Shown: positions 18,749 to 27,274 of the stretch, piece by piece
Layout: each line of letters opens with the position of its first letter
Position numbering within the stretch: position 1 is the first letter of the stretch
Assembly: GCA_007132185.1 (NCBI GenBank)
Contig: SLPC01000209.1
Coordinates: 1 to 46,567 of the forward strand
Source of the DNA: Anaerolineae bacterium
Lineage (GTDB): Bacteria; Chloroflexota; Anaerolineae; UBA1429
DNA length: 46,567 nucleotides
Direction: 5' to 3'
Notes under the pieces: model-generated
What the model was told of the DNA's origin: nothing
Database searches by the model: none
The model's input: the letters and a program-made list of their open reading frames with translations, nothing else
Made by a program: the position numbers and the translations under genes

Positions 18749-19492
18749 CTAACGCAGGGGTGGCTCGCCCTGAATGCTCTCGACGAACTCGACCGCATCG
18801 TGAACATCATCTGCCTCGCCCAGGAGGACCAGCCGCAGGCCGCCTTCCGCCCCGGCCAGACCGCCCGCCGCTGTGGGAACGGCATCCACGCCAAAGAGTA
18901 GGCCCAGGGCCTCGATCTCGGTAAAGATTTCTCCGAATACAGGCCACAGGCTGAGGACCGAGCCCAGCTGCTCATCCTCCGAGGCCACCAGGGCAGCGGT
19001 TTCGATGATATCAAAGGGCACTTCTTTTTCGAGCCCAATGGGAATCAAGAACCGCAGCTTTTTACCATAAATGGGCCCAATGGCGCCGCCGACGGTGCCC
19101 CCCGTAGGATTGCCAATACTGATGCCCGCCACGCCGGCCTCATAGTTGAGGGCATTGGCGCCCTTGATGTAGACATCGCCGGTCTTTATCTCGGCCAAGG
19201 CTGAGAATCGGTCCAGGTCAGGGTTGGGCTCGCCATTCACCAGGACCAGATCGGGCATCATCTCGACATTCCAGCTCGGCCTGTCTTTGGCGGGAAAGGT
19301 GCGCCCTGAGAGATAGGCCCGCTTGTCGATCTCGACGCCCATCAACTCTTCATAGATATAGGCGTTGGTGCTGCCGCTGGGCAGGACGATGATCCCCTCT
19401 TGCAGCTTTTCCTGGATGAACCGCAGTGCCACGATCCCCTTGGCGATCAGACGCTTGGACTCGGATACGGTCAGTACGACTTCGGCTTTCAT
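18749..19492 (-). CDS. Conserved protein of unknown function (possible phosphosugar-binding fold)
   Basis: A 247-aa soluble protein. I recognise it only as a conserved uncharacterised family found in archaea and some bacteria. The N-terminal pattern, KRLIAKGIVAL...LQEGIIVLPSGSTNAYIYEEL, has a GST-N-AYI loop after a hydrophobic strand. It resembles the phosphate loop of ribose-5-phosphate isomerase/NagB-like proteins (ISOCOT fold); this is a weak analogy. Later segments are Gly-rich (GISIGNPTGGTVGGAIGPIYG) and KLRFLIPIGLEKEVP. ATG at 19492 follows AAAGGAAG. It sits between comEA-like and uvsE with gaps of 14 and 7 bases, so it may share regulation with DNA-related genes. Confidence 0.75.
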   Translation of the reverse strand: MKAEVVLTVSESKRLIAKGIVALRFIQEKLQEGIIVLPSGSTNAYIYEELMGVEIDKRAYLSGRTFPAKDRPSWNVEMMPDLVLVNGEPNPDLDRFSALAEIKTGDVYIKGANALNYEAGVAGISIGNPTGGTVGGAIGPIYGKKLRFLIPIGLEKEVPFDIIETAALVASEDEQLGSVLSLWPVFGEIFTEIEALGLLFGVDAVPTAAGGLAGAEGGLRLVLLGEADDVHDAVEFVESIQGEPPLR

Positions 19493-19506
19493 AGTACTTC
19501 CTTTCT

Positions 19507-20145
19507 CTATTCCACGGTTACCAGATCACGCAACCCTGCATGGATGGCTTCGCCGATTCCCGAGACCCGCATGATCTCCTCAACGCTGGCAAAGGGGCCC
19601 TGCGCCTCGCGGTCGGTCACGATCCGCTGGGCCAGCACGGGGCCGATCCCCGGCAGGCGCTCCAGTTCGGCGGCCGAGGCCGTGTTCAGGTTGATCAGGC
19701 CTGATACACTCACCGGACCCGTACTGCTTTCGCCGCTCCTGACATCCTCAGCCGGCGGCATGGGCGTCAGGGTGGGACTGGGCCTGGCGTCCAGGAAGGG
19801 AACCCGTAACTGCTGCCCATCGCTGATGCGATCGGCCAGGTTCACTCCTTCCGGATCGGCCTCGGCGCTCATGCCGCCCGCGGCCAATACGGCATCGACG
19901 ATGCGGGCATCCTGCCCCAGCACATAGACACCCGGGTCTACCACAGCCCCCACCACGTGTACCCGGACCGTGCGGGTAGGCTCGGGCGTGGGCGCCGTCA
20001 CGCATATCTGAGCCGTTGGCGTCACAAGTTGGATCGGCTCTGGCTGCGGCTGGCGCTCGGCAAAGGTGTACATGCCAAACACCGATGCCAGCGCCAGGGT
20101 CAGGTATATGTGGCTACGATACCGCTGCAAGAGCTGGAGGCTCAT
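19507..20145 (-). CDS. ComEA-like membrane-anchored helix-hairpin-helix DNA-binding protein
   Basis: A 212-aa protein. An N-terminal membrane segment (SHIYLTLALASVFGMYTF) is followed by an SLBB/Grb2-like domain (VRVHVVGAVVDPGVYVLGQDARIVDAV, shown in part) and a Pro-rich stretch. The C-terminal ~65 residues are a ComEA helix-hairpin-helix domain: LINLNTASAAELERLPGIGP and, in the second hairpin, FASVEEIMRVSGIGE. In competent bacteria ComEA binds incoming double-stranded DNA at the cell surface. No comEC or other competence gene is in the window. The ATG at 20145 is chosen over an upstream start: a GGGGGG run precedes it by 14-19 bases and the membrane segment follows closely. Confidence 0.88.
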   Translation of the reverse strand: MSLQLLQRYRSHIYLTLALASVFGMYTFAERQPQPEPIQLVTPTAQICVTAPTPEPTRTVRVHVVGAVVDPGVYVLGQDARIVDAVLAAGGMSAEADPEGVNLADRISDGQQLRVPFLDARPSPTLTPMPPAEDVRSGESSTGPVSVSGLINLNTASAAELERLPGIGPVLAQRIVTDREAQGPFASVEEIMRVSGIGEAIHAGLRDLVTVE

Positions 20146-20259
20146 GATGGCTATACGCCCCCCTTGGACTCCTATCAACTATTGCCCTTGTTCTCTGCTT
20201 GGATGTACCTCTGCGATGACATTCCGCTCGCTATAGTTATCCAAGCCGCCCGAAAAAGC

Positions 20260-21606
20260 TCAATCGTCCTGATCCCCATACCGGCAGGTGATCTCGTACA
20301 GCACCTCATAGCCAAAGGAAAGGCTCTCGAGCCAGATGCCCTCGTCTACGGCATGGGCCCCGCCGGCTGTCAGGCCCTCGGGCAGTGGCTTGGCGGGGAT
20401 GAATCCGTACACCGGCACCCCCCGAGGGATCAGATGTTTGGCATCCGTAGAGCCGGCGCATTGCCAGGGAATCACCATAGCGCCGTTGGCGTGCTCGGCG
20501 ATCACGCTGCGGATGACGTCCATGATGGGCGCATCAGCCGGTGACTCGAGACCCGGCGAATACTGGTTCTCGTGCAGCGCAACGACGATCTCTCCTCCCA
20601 CGATCTCTTGCTGGCGGGCGATGAAGCCCTGCTGTGTCTCGCCCGGGAGTATGCGCCCATCCAGGTAGGCCTGGGCCACAGAGGGGATGACATTGATGCG
20701 ATCCAGATGGCCGGCCTCCAAGATCGTGGGCGACACAGTGTCATAAAAGAGAGCCCGGTTTCGTGCGGCGCTCTCGGCAGAGAATCCCGTCTCGCTCAGG
20801 GCCTCTTCGATCCGCCCCTTGGCGAGTAGCCTGGTCACCTTTTGCCCTCGCGCGGCGGAATGCGTCTCGGCGATGGTCACCAGCGCCCGCCTCATGGTCT
20901 CGATGACGCGGCCGCCCAGATGGCCATCTCCCAGGCGCGTCAGCGCCCGAGCCAACTGCCAGGTAGCCAGATCCTGACGTGGCTGCGACGCATGGCCTGC
21001 AGCAGAGCGGGCGCTCCATACTGTGCGGCAGACGCCCTTTTCCGCCGTCTGGCAGGTATAAAAGTACCGGTCGCCCACCTTCATGGGGCTGCCCGCACCC
21101 TCGTTCAACGCACAAGCCACCTCCAGGAGCTCGGGCCTGTTGCGGGCCAGCCACCCCATACCATAGGTGCCGCCCTTTTCCTCGTCGGCGGTGGCGGCCA
21201 GGATAATATCGCGCTTGAGCGTGCGGCCCTCTCGGGCCAGGGTCAACAGGATCATGGTGGCCATGGCCACCATCTGCTTGTTGTCGGTCGAGCCGCGCCC
21301 CCACAGGCAACCATCCTGGATGACACCGTCAAAGGGCGGGTGGGTCCAATCCTCGGCATCGGCGGCCACCACGTCCAGGTGGCCCATGAGCATGAATGGT
21401 TTGGCCTCGCCCGAGCCACGCAGCCGGGCGAGCAGGTTCCCGCGCCCTGGGGCAGGCTCGATGATCTGCGTTTCGATCCCCGCCGGCTCCAGCAGCTCGG
21501 CCAGATAGCGCACACACTCCATCTCGTTGCCGGGAGGATTTGTCGTGTCCATGCGCACCAGGCGCTGGAGGATATCCGTCACTTGGAGGTCGGCCTGTGC
21601 GCCCAT
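20260..21606 (-). CDS. M20-family metallopeptidase (dipeptidase/deacylase type)
   Basis: A 448-aa cytoplasmic zinc peptidase. The M20 metal-site motifs are in order: MLMGHLDVVAA (His and catalytic Asp), GRGSTDNKQMVA (bridging Asp), ATADEEKGG (catalytic and ligand Glu) and CALNEGAGSP. The lid domain insert follows, and a C-terminal SDTD-like region (QCAGSTDAKHL) supplies a ligand His. It probably hydrolyses dipeptides or N-acyl amino acids. The ATG at 21606 follows GAGGAGAAG and is preferred to the adjacent in-frame TTG. A modest promoter (TTGTGT-N16-TATAGC) lies at 21627-21654 on the minus strand. Confidence 0.9.
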   Translation of the reverse strand: MGAQADLQVTDILQRLVRMDTTNPPGNEMECVRYLAELLEPAGIETQIIEPAPGRGNLLARLRGSGEAKPFMLMGHLDVVAADAEDWTHPPFDGVIQDGCLWGRGSTDNKQMVAMATMILLTLAREGRTLKRDIILAATADEEKGGTYGMGWLARNRPELLEVACALNEGAGSPMKVGDRYFYTCQTAEKGVCRTVWSARSAAGHASQPRQDLATWQLARALTRLGDGHLGGRVIETMRRALVTIAETHSAARGQKVTRLLAKGRIEEALSETGFSAESAARNRALFYDTVSPTILEAGHLDRINVIPSVAQAYLDGRILPGETQQGFIARQQEIVGGEIVVALHENQYSPGLESPADAPIMDVIRSVIAEHANGAMVIPWQCAGSTDAKHLIPRGVPVYGFIPAKPLPEGLTAGGAHAVDEGIWLESLSFGYEVLYEITCRYGDQDD

Positions 21607-21708
21607 CAATGTCTCTTCTCCTCGCTGCTATACTGTGGGCGCAGGGTAACACAACAGACATGACCGCGCAAGGCCCCGTCGCCCCCTTTTTGTGGCTCTC
21701 GTGGGGGA

Positions 21709-21717
21709 TGTTATAAT
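21709..21717 (+). promoter_or_regulatory. Extended -10 promoter of the TPR gene
   Basis: TG-T-TATAAT (21709-21717) is a full extended -10. The transcript should start near 21724, three bases before a GTG (21727) in frame with the TPR protein. Confidence 0.55.
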
Positions 21718-21768
21718 GCTCCGGTAGTGGTCGAAAACGCTCCAACCGCGCCAGAGGGACGCAGATTC

Positions 21769-22887
21769 ATGTTTCTAGAGCCCAGACGAGGTAGAGGGCG
21801 GCCGGCGCTATGGCCCTGGGTCCTTTCCGTTATCATCGCCTTTGGCTTTGCGTGGTACCTCTACTCGCAGCAGACGGACATCATGGAGACGGTGCGTGGC
21901 CCGTTGCCCACCCCAACGCCCACAGAGATCAGCGCCGCGCAGCATCTGGCCTATGGTGATCGCCTCTTGGAGCGTGGTCAGTATAGCGAGGCGATGGCGG
22001 CCTATCGACGGGCGACCGAGCTAGACCCCACTCTCTCCAGCGCCTATGCCCGGTGGGCCAAGATTCTGGTGTTGCGCCACCGTCCTGCCGAAGCCACCGA
22101 GCTGGCCAGGCGCGCCATAGAGACCGACGCGCAATCGCCCGAGGCCCACACTATTCTGGGATTCGCCCTCGATTGGAGCGGGAATGTGACCGAGGCCATC
22201 GCCTCTTGTTTGCGGGCCACCAATCTGGCGCCCGACTATGCCCCAGGGTATGCATGCCTGGCAGAGGCCTATGGCGCTCAGGGGCGGCCAACCGATGCGC
22301 TGCGGGCTGCAGAAAAGGGCATTGAGCTCGACCCGAGCGATTACATGGTGCGGCGCTCCCTGGGCTATGTCTACGAGCTGCAGGGGCGCTATAACGATGC
22401 CATTCGCGAGTATAAGGCCGCTCTGGAGCTGAACCCAAATCAGGCTTTTCTCTATATCGATATCGGCCGCAACTATCGTGTTTTGCGCAATACAGAGCAA
22501 TCCACACAATATTTCGAGTTGGCCTCCCAAGCAGACCCTGGCGAGTCCTATGTGTATGCACAACTTGGGTGGAACTATTTCGCGTTGGGGATGTATCATT
22601 CGGCTGTGGCCGAGCTGCGCAAGGCCGTTGAGATCGATCCCGAGTATGGACGGGGATATGGCCAGCTCGCGACCGCGTATTATTTCATGCGCAACTATGA
22701 GGATGCCATTCCAGAGTATCTGCGCGCTATCGAGCTGGTTGGGCCGAGAGAAGAGTATTACTATGGCCTTGGGTTCAGTTATGCCTTTGTTGGCCAATGC
22801 GACGAGGGGCTGCCATACTTTGAAAAGGCGCTCGAGATCAACCCCAACTCGCAGATAGCGCAGCAAGGGCTCGACTATTGTCGTTAG
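21769..22887 (+). CDS. Membrane-anchored TPR protein
   Basis: A 372-aa protein with one N-terminal membrane segment (WPWVLSVIIAFGFAWYLYS), a short Pro/Thr linker (LPTPTPTE) and then about nine tetratricopeptide repeats to the C-terminus (e.g. GDRLLERGQYSEAMAAYRRA, YVYELQGRYNDAIREYKAAL, TAYYFMRNYEDAIPEYLRAI). The repeats form a protein-binding superhelix facing outward. ATG at 21769 is used because GAGGG lies about 10 bases before it. An in-frame GTG at 21727 sits almost at the predicted transcript start and would add 14 residues by leaderless initiation; this is unresolved. Followed within 12 bases by a 52-aa membrane protein and then obg. Confidence 0.85.
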   Translation: MFLEPRRGRGRPALWPWVLSVIIAFGFAWYLYSQQTDIMETVRGPLPTPTPTEISAAQHLAYGDRLLERGQYSEAMAAYRRATELDPTLSSAYARWAKILVLRHRPAEATELARRAIETDAQSPEAHTILGFALDWSGNVTEAIASCLRATNLAPDYAPGYACLAEAYGAQGRPTDALRAAEKGIELDPSDYMVRRSLGYVYELQGRYNDAIREYKAALELNPNQAFLYIDIGRNYRVLRNTEQSTQYFELASQADPGESYVYAQLGWNYFALGMYHSAVAELRKAVEIDPEYGRGYGQLATAYYFMRNYEDAIPEYLRAIELVGPREEYYYGLGFSYAFVGQCDEGLPYFEKALEINPNSQIAQQGLDYCR

Positions 22888-22899
22888 GGAGGTTACTTG

Positions 22900-23058
22900 A
22901 TGTCGCATAGGCCCAACAGGAATACCAAGATCCTTCTATGGGTGATCAGTATTCTGGTGATCGGTAGTATGGTATGTGGCTCGCTGGCCTTGATCTTTGG
23001 GCCAGGCGATCCTCTTGGCATGGTGCCTGCCATCGAGCAGGTGGTTGCCTTTCTCTGA
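22900..23058 (+). CDS. Small single-pass membrane protein (52 aa)
   Basis: A short gene, ATG at 22900 to TGA at 23058. The Shine-Dalgarno AGGGAGGT is one of the best in the window, 6 bases before the ATG and overlapping the end of the TPR gene region. The protein has a basic N-terminus (SHRPNRNTK) followed by a single hydrophobic helix of about 24 residues starting ILLWVISILVIGSMV and a short C-terminal tail. Inside-positive charge suggests N-in, C-out. No family recognised. It lies between the TPR gene and obg on the same strand, probably co-transcribed with the TPR gene. Confidence 0.65.
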   Translation: MSHRPNRNTKILLWVISILVIGSMVCGSLALIFGPGDPLGMVPAIEQVVAFL

Positions 23059-23134
23059 TCCATTCTTGTGCATATAGATCGGTGGTCCATTGGCTTTTGC
23101 TGATGGGACCGATTCCGTGCGATAGAGGAATACG

Positions 23135-24391
23135 ATGTTTTTCGATCAAGCAACGATCTCGGTCCGTGCGGGTGATGGTGGCGATGGCTCGATCAGCTTT
23201 CGTCGCGAAAAGTACGTGCCCTTTGGCGGCCCCGATGGTGGTCACGGGGGGCGCGGCGGCAGCGTATTTCTGCGCGTAAACGATCAGCTCAATACGCTGA
23301 TGGCCTTTAACCGGCAGCGTCACTTTGAGGCCGAAAAGGGGCAGCAGGGGTCTGGCAATCGCCGGAGGGGCCGCAGCGGCGATGATCTGTACATCGATGT
23401 CCCTCTGGGCACCGTGGTCAGGGATGTGGAAACAGGCGAGATCATGGGGGATCTGAGCGTTCCTGGGCAGGTGCTCCTGGTGGCCAAGGGGGGGCGCGGC
23501 GGACGCGGCAACGAGGCCTTCAAGACGCCTACCCGGCAGGCGCCGCAGGTGGCCGAAAAGGGCGCCCCGGGCGAAGAGCGCCGCATCGAGCTGGAGCTCA
23601 AGCTCATCGCCGATGTGGGCCTCTTGGGCAAGCCCAACGCGGGCAAGTCTACCCTGCTCTCGCGGGTCAGCGCCGCACGCCCCAAGATCGCTGACTATCC
23701 CTTTACCACCCTCGAGCCCTACCTGGGCGTGGTCGAGATCGATCAGCGCACCTTTGTCATGGCCGACATCCCCGGCCTGATTGAGGGCGCCCATGCAGGC
23801 GCCGGGTTGGGGCTACAGTTCTTGCGCCATGTGGAGCGCACCCGGCTGCTCATTCATCTTTTGGATGGCGCCAGCCTCGATCCTGCCAGTGACTATCTCG
23901 CCATCAATAACGAGATCGCCCTCTACTCTCCCGAGCTGGCCGAAAAGCCCCAGATCGTGGCGCTGAACAAGGCTGACCTCCCCGATGTGGACGTGATGCG
24001 CGATCTCTTGCTGGAGGAGTTGGGCCTGGATGAGATGCATGTCATCTCTGCCGTGACGGGTGAGGGCGTACAAGGCCTATTGCGGATCATTGCCGATCGA
24101 CTAGAGTCTCTGCCCATACAAGAGCCCACTGCGGACCTATATGTGTTTCGGCCCCACGAGCGAGGTGAGGATACCTCCTTTACCGTCACCAGGGTTGAAG
24201 AGGGCCTCTATCGCCTGTCGGGCCAGGAGATCGAGCGCCTGGCCGCCATGACTCCCTGGACGGTCCCCGAGGCTGTGGAACGCTTTGACCGCATTCTCGC
24301 GGCCCGGGGCATCACTCGCAAGTTGGATGAGATGGGCGTCGAGTTGGGCGATACGGTGCTCATTGGTGACGTTGAGCTGGAATGGCAATGA
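23135..24391 (+). CDS. obg: GTPase Obg (CgtA)
   Basis: A 418-aa ribosome-associated GTPase for 50S assembly and stress control. The N-terminal Obg fold (residues 1 to about 158) is Gly-rich: VRAGDGGDGSISFRREKYVP, GGPDGGHGGRGGSVFL, AKGGRGGRGNEAFKTP. The G domain has GKPNAGKST (G1), DYPFTT (G2), DIPGLIEGA (G3), NKAD (G4) and ISAVTGEG (G5). The C-terminal ~80 residues match the OCT domain. ATG follows AGAGGA. Its TGA overlaps the nadD ATG in ATGA, so the pair is translationally coupled; obg-nadD adjacency is common in Gram-positives and Chloroflexota. Confidence 0.97.
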   Translation: MFFDQATISVRAGDGGDGSISFRREKYVPFGGPDGGHGGRGGSVFLRVNDQLNTLMAFNRQRHFEAEKGQQGSGNRRRGRSGDDLYIDVPLGTVVRDVETGEIMGDLSVPGQVLLVAKGGRGGRGNEAFKTPTRQAPQVAEKGAPGEERRIELELKLIADVGLLGKPNAGKSTLLSRVSAARPKIADYPFTTLEPYLGVVEIDQRTFVMADIPGLIEGAHAGAGLGLQFLRHVERTRLLIHLLDGASLDPASDYLAINNEIALYSPELAEKPQIVALNKADLPDVDVMRDLLLEELGLDEMHVISAVTGEGVQGLLRIIADRLESLPIQEPTADLYVFRPHERGEDTSFTVTRVEEGLYRLSGQEIERLAAMTPWTVPEAVERFDRILAARGITRKLDEMGVELGDTVLIGDVELEWQ

Positions 24392-25032
24392 GCACAGAGA
24401 TGACGCTATCCGCCGATTCCGAACCAAAACGCATCGGCGTGCTGGGTGGCACGTTCGACCCCATTCATATCGGGCACCTGATCATCGCCGACGAGGTGCG
24501 GCATCAGTTGGCATTGGATCGGGTGGTGTTCGTGCCAGCCAGGGTTTCCCCTCTCAAGCAAGATGATGGCACCCGCTTTGTGCAGGAGCAGCGCTTTGAG
24601 ATGGTGCGGCGGGCCATCGAGGGCAACCCGGCCTTTGCTGTGTCTCGTGTCGATCTGGATCGGGAGCCACCCTCGTACACGGTAGATACGTTGCGCCTGC
24701 TCAGGCAGAAACTGGGTGATCAGCATAGCTACTGGTTCATCATGGGGGCTGATTCGCTGGCTCTCTTGTCGCACTGGCGCAATCCCAAAGGGCTGTTGCA
24801 GATGGCGCGCCTGGCTGTGGTCAGTCGCCCGGAGCATGAGTTGGATCTCGGCTCGCTGGAGGAACGCATTCCGGGGCTCGGCTCGGCGACAGACATGATC
24901 CCGGGCCTGCAGATCGGCATCTCGTCCAGCGAGATTCGCGACCGCATCAACCAGGGGCTGCCCGTTCGCTATCAGGTGCCAAAAGCTGTCTGGGAATGCC
25001 TCTCCGCCTATGCCCTTGCGCCGCAAGAATAG
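24388..25032 (+). CDS. nadD: Nicotinate-nucleotide adenylyltransferase
   Basis: A 214-aa enzyme that adenylates nicotinate mononucleotide with ATP to form deamido-NAD. It has the nucleotidyltransferase signature GGTFDPIHIGHL (HxGH), the substrate loop PARVSPLKQ, YWFIMGADSL, and the C-terminal ISSSEIRDRI motif characteristic of NadD. The ATG at 24388 overlaps the obg stop by 4 bases (ATGA); another in-frame ATG lies two codons upstream at 24382, and either could be used. Length is normal. NAD biosynthesis is cytoplasmic. Confidence 0.95.
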   Translation: MSTEMTLSADSEPKRIGVLGGTFDPIHIGHLIIADEVRHQLALDRVVFVPARVSPLKQDDGTRFVQEQRFEMVRRAIEGNPAFAVSRVDLDREPPSYTVDTLRLLRQKLGDQHSYWFIMGADSLALLSHWRNPKGLLQMARLAVVSRPEHELDLGSLEERIPGLGSATDMIPGLQIGISSSEIRDRINQGLPVRYQVPKAVWECLSAYALAPQE

Positions 25033-25083
25033 GGACCCTTGTATCATGGTATCTTGTCTGCATAGGGATCAAGGGCACCCGTG

Positions 25084-25938
25084 ATGGCACATCGTCTGAT
25101 GATCAGCATCTCTAGCTTTAGTCTTTATCCTCTGCCATTGCGAGCATCCTTGCCGTTGATCGCCGCAGCCGGATTGGATGGCATCGAGCTGATGGCTCCG
25201 CCCGTAGTGCGCTCCAATACCGCACAGCACTTGGCCAAGCTCGTTCGCGCCCATGGCGTCAAGATTCTCACCGTGCACCAGACGCTGTTTGGCTATGGAC
25301 CGCTATTGCCTTTGGTCCGTCGGGCTACCGATGCCGTGGAGCTGGCCGTGAGCCTCGGCGCACCTTGTGTCGTCGTGCATAGCCCTCATGTGCCCGATTG
25401 GTCGCACCCGGAAGCGGCGCGCTGGCTCGATATGATGCAGCCGCTGCAGGCACAGGCCGACGCCGCGGGTTGTGTTATTAGTGTCGAAAACGTAGACCGG
25501 AATCCCACGGAGGATACTCCGATCGTGCTGGGAGCGATGGAGGATCTATCAGACTTTGCTGCACAAAGGGGGCTCGGTATTACACTGGATACCTGCCATG
25601 CCATGCGCAATGGGGGGGATCTGCTGGCCGGATATGAGACGCTCCGCCGTCAGATGGTCAACGTGCATCTGAGCGATCGACGTAGTATTGGCGCTGGCGA
25701 ACGGTTCTTTTTGGCCCGCACGCTGCTGGCCAATCATCGCCTGCCGGGCCAGGGCCAGGCGCCGTTGACGCCCTTTTTGGCGCGACTGGCCGCCGATGCC
25801 TATGCGGGGCCAGTTACTATAGAGGTGAACCCCTGGTTGCTGCGAACCTGGTCGCGCGATCGGTGCCGCCGAATCCTGGAGCAAGTAGTCGCCTACATCC
25901 GGCAAGCAGAGGCACGCGCTGAGCATGAACTCGCATAG
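25084..25938 (+). CDS. Sugar phosphate isomerase/epimerase-like TIM barrel
   Basis: A 284-aa protein of the xylose isomerase-like TIM barrel superfamily (AP endonuclease 2 family). Barrel strands: MISISSFSLYP at the start, GLDGIELMAPP, KILTVHQTLFG, CVVVHSPHV, VISVENVD (metal-binding Glu), ITLDTCHAM (metal-binding Asp/His), VNVHLSDR, and VTIEVNPWLL at the end. The acidic and His ligands of the family are present, so it is probably a metal-dependent isomerase or epimerase, substrate unknown. ATG at 25084 is preferred; a GTG three bases earlier is also in frame. Only a weak AAGGG precedes it. Confidence 0.8.
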   Translation: MAHRLMISISSFSLYPLPLRASLPLIAAAGLDGIELMAPPVVRSNTAQHLAKLVRAHGVKILTVHQTLFGYGPLLPLVRRATDAVELAVSLGAPCVVVHSPHVPDWSHPEAARWLDMMQPLQAQADAAGCVISVENVDRNPTEDTPIVLGAMEDLSDFAAQRGLGITLDTCHAMRNGGDLLAGYETLRRQMVNVHLSDRRSIGAGERFFLARTLLANHRLPGQGQAPLTPFLARLAADAYAGPVTIEVNPWLLRTWSRDRCRRILEQVVAYIRQAEARAEHELA

Positions 25939-26086
25939 ACGGCCACCCGCTGGCGGGATAGCTTTAATCCGATGCGATGATTGGTCTCTACTTGGTTGGC
26001 CTCGACTTGCCCGCCCACGCCATCTGACCTATGCTTGATGGGCTGGCTACACGCCACAATCCGATGCCATGTAAAGGAGATGAATC

Positions 26087-27253
26087 ATGCCCGATGCTCT
26101 GCCTCAACTGAACCCCTCGCCCCGCCTCCTGTTGGGCCCCGGCCCCAGCCAGATCGCGCCCCGCGTCCTGCAGGCCTGCGCCACGCCCCTCCTGGGCTAT
26201 CTCGACCCCGAATATATCCAGATGATGGACGACGTGCAGGTGCTCTTGCGCGAGGTGTTCGAGACCGAGAACGAATGGACCTTTTGCGTGCCCGGCACTG
26301 GTATGGCGGGCATGGAAGCGGCGCTCATCAACGTGCTGGAACCGGGCGATCCGGTGTTGATCTGCGTGGCGGGCGTCTTTGGCGATCGGATGGCCAACGT
26401 GGCCGAGCGCTGTGGCGCCGAGGTCACCCGCGTCGACGTCCCATGGGGCACCGCCGTGCCAGCGGAAAAGGTGCACGAGGCACTACAGTCGGTGCAGCCC
26501 AAGCTGGTCGGCATCGTGCATGCCGAGACCTCCACAGGCGTGCTGCAGCCGCTGAGCGAGATCGGCGCGCTGGCCCACGAGGCAGGCGCCCTCTTTCTGG
26601 TGGACTGCGTCACCTCCCTGGGCGGTGTGCCCGTTGGCGTGGATGCCCATGGCATCGATATCGCCTACAGCGGCACTCAAAAGTGCCTGGGGGCGCCACC
26701 CAGCCTGGCGCCGATCACCTTTAGCCCGTCGGCCGTCGAGGCCTTTCAGGCGCGCAAGACACCGGTGCAGAGCTTTTACCTGGATATCGGCCAGATCTGG
26801 CGCTATTGGGGTTCCGAGCGTGCCTATCATCAGACCGGCATGATCAACATGACCTATGCCCTGCGCGAGGCCCTGGTGATGATTCACGAAGAGGGGCTGG
26901 AGGCACGTTTTGCCCGGCATCGACGCAACCAGCAGGCGCTCCTCTCGGGCGCGCAGGCCATGGGGCTGGAGCCCGCCGTCGAGGATCCTGCCGCACGTCT
27001 GCCCTCGCTGACCACCCTGCGCATCCCGGAGGGCATCAACGAGGCGGCTGTGAGGGGGAGCCTGCTCAACGACTATGGCATCGAGATCGGTGGGGGCCTG
27101 GGCCAGCTTGCCGGCAAGGTCTGGCGTGTGGGCTTGATGGGCTATGCCTCCCAGCGCTCGAGCGTCATGCTGCTGCTGGCTGCCCTGGGCGACCTGCTCA
27201 AGAATGAGCGTGTGGACGAGGGGCTGGCTGCGGCCGCTGCTTTATATGACTAG
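26087..27253 (+). CDS. Class V aminotransferase (alanine-glyoxylate / serine-pyruvate type)
   Basis: A 388-aa PLP enzyme of the AGXT/SPT group, which transfers amino groups from alanine or serine to glyoxylate or pyruvate. RLLLGPGPSQIAPRV is the family opening; FCVPGTGMAGMEAALINVL (in part) lines the cofactor site; HAETSTGVL, LVDCVTSLGG (PLP-binding Asp) and SGTQKCLGAPP hold the Schiff-base Lys (about residue 199). An AAGGAG lies ideally before the ATG. The downstream DUF1638 gene starts 21 bases after it, likely co-transcribed. In related bacteria such enzymes can serve serine-glyoxylate or photorespiration-like steps; which one here is unknown. Confidence 0.92.
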   Translation: MPDALPQLNPSPRLLLGPGPSQIAPRVLQACATPLLGYLDPEYIQMMDDVQVLLREVFETENEWTFCVPGTGMAGMEAALINVLEPGDPVLICVAGVFGDRMANVAERCGAEVTRVDVPWGTAVPAEKVHEALQSVQPKLVGIVHAETSTGVLQPLSEIGALAHEAGALFLVDCVTSLGGVPVGVDAHGIDIAYSGTQKCLGAPPSLAPITFSPSAVEAFQARKTPVQSFYLDIGQIWRYWGSERAYHQTGMINMTYALREALVMIHEEGLEARFARHRRNQQALLSGAQAMGLEPAVEDPAARLPSLTTLRIPEGINEAAVRGSLLNDYGIEIGGGLGQLAGKVWRVGLMGYASQRSSVMLLLAALGDLLKNERVDEGLAAAAALYD

Positions 27254-27274
27254 ATTCCAACAAGGAGGCTGACT

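Noticed and set aside
18742-19038. Long N-terminal extension of UvsE
   Set aside because: It is antiparallel in frame content to the preceding gene and lacks UvsE similarity; the ATG at 18741 follows the previous stop.
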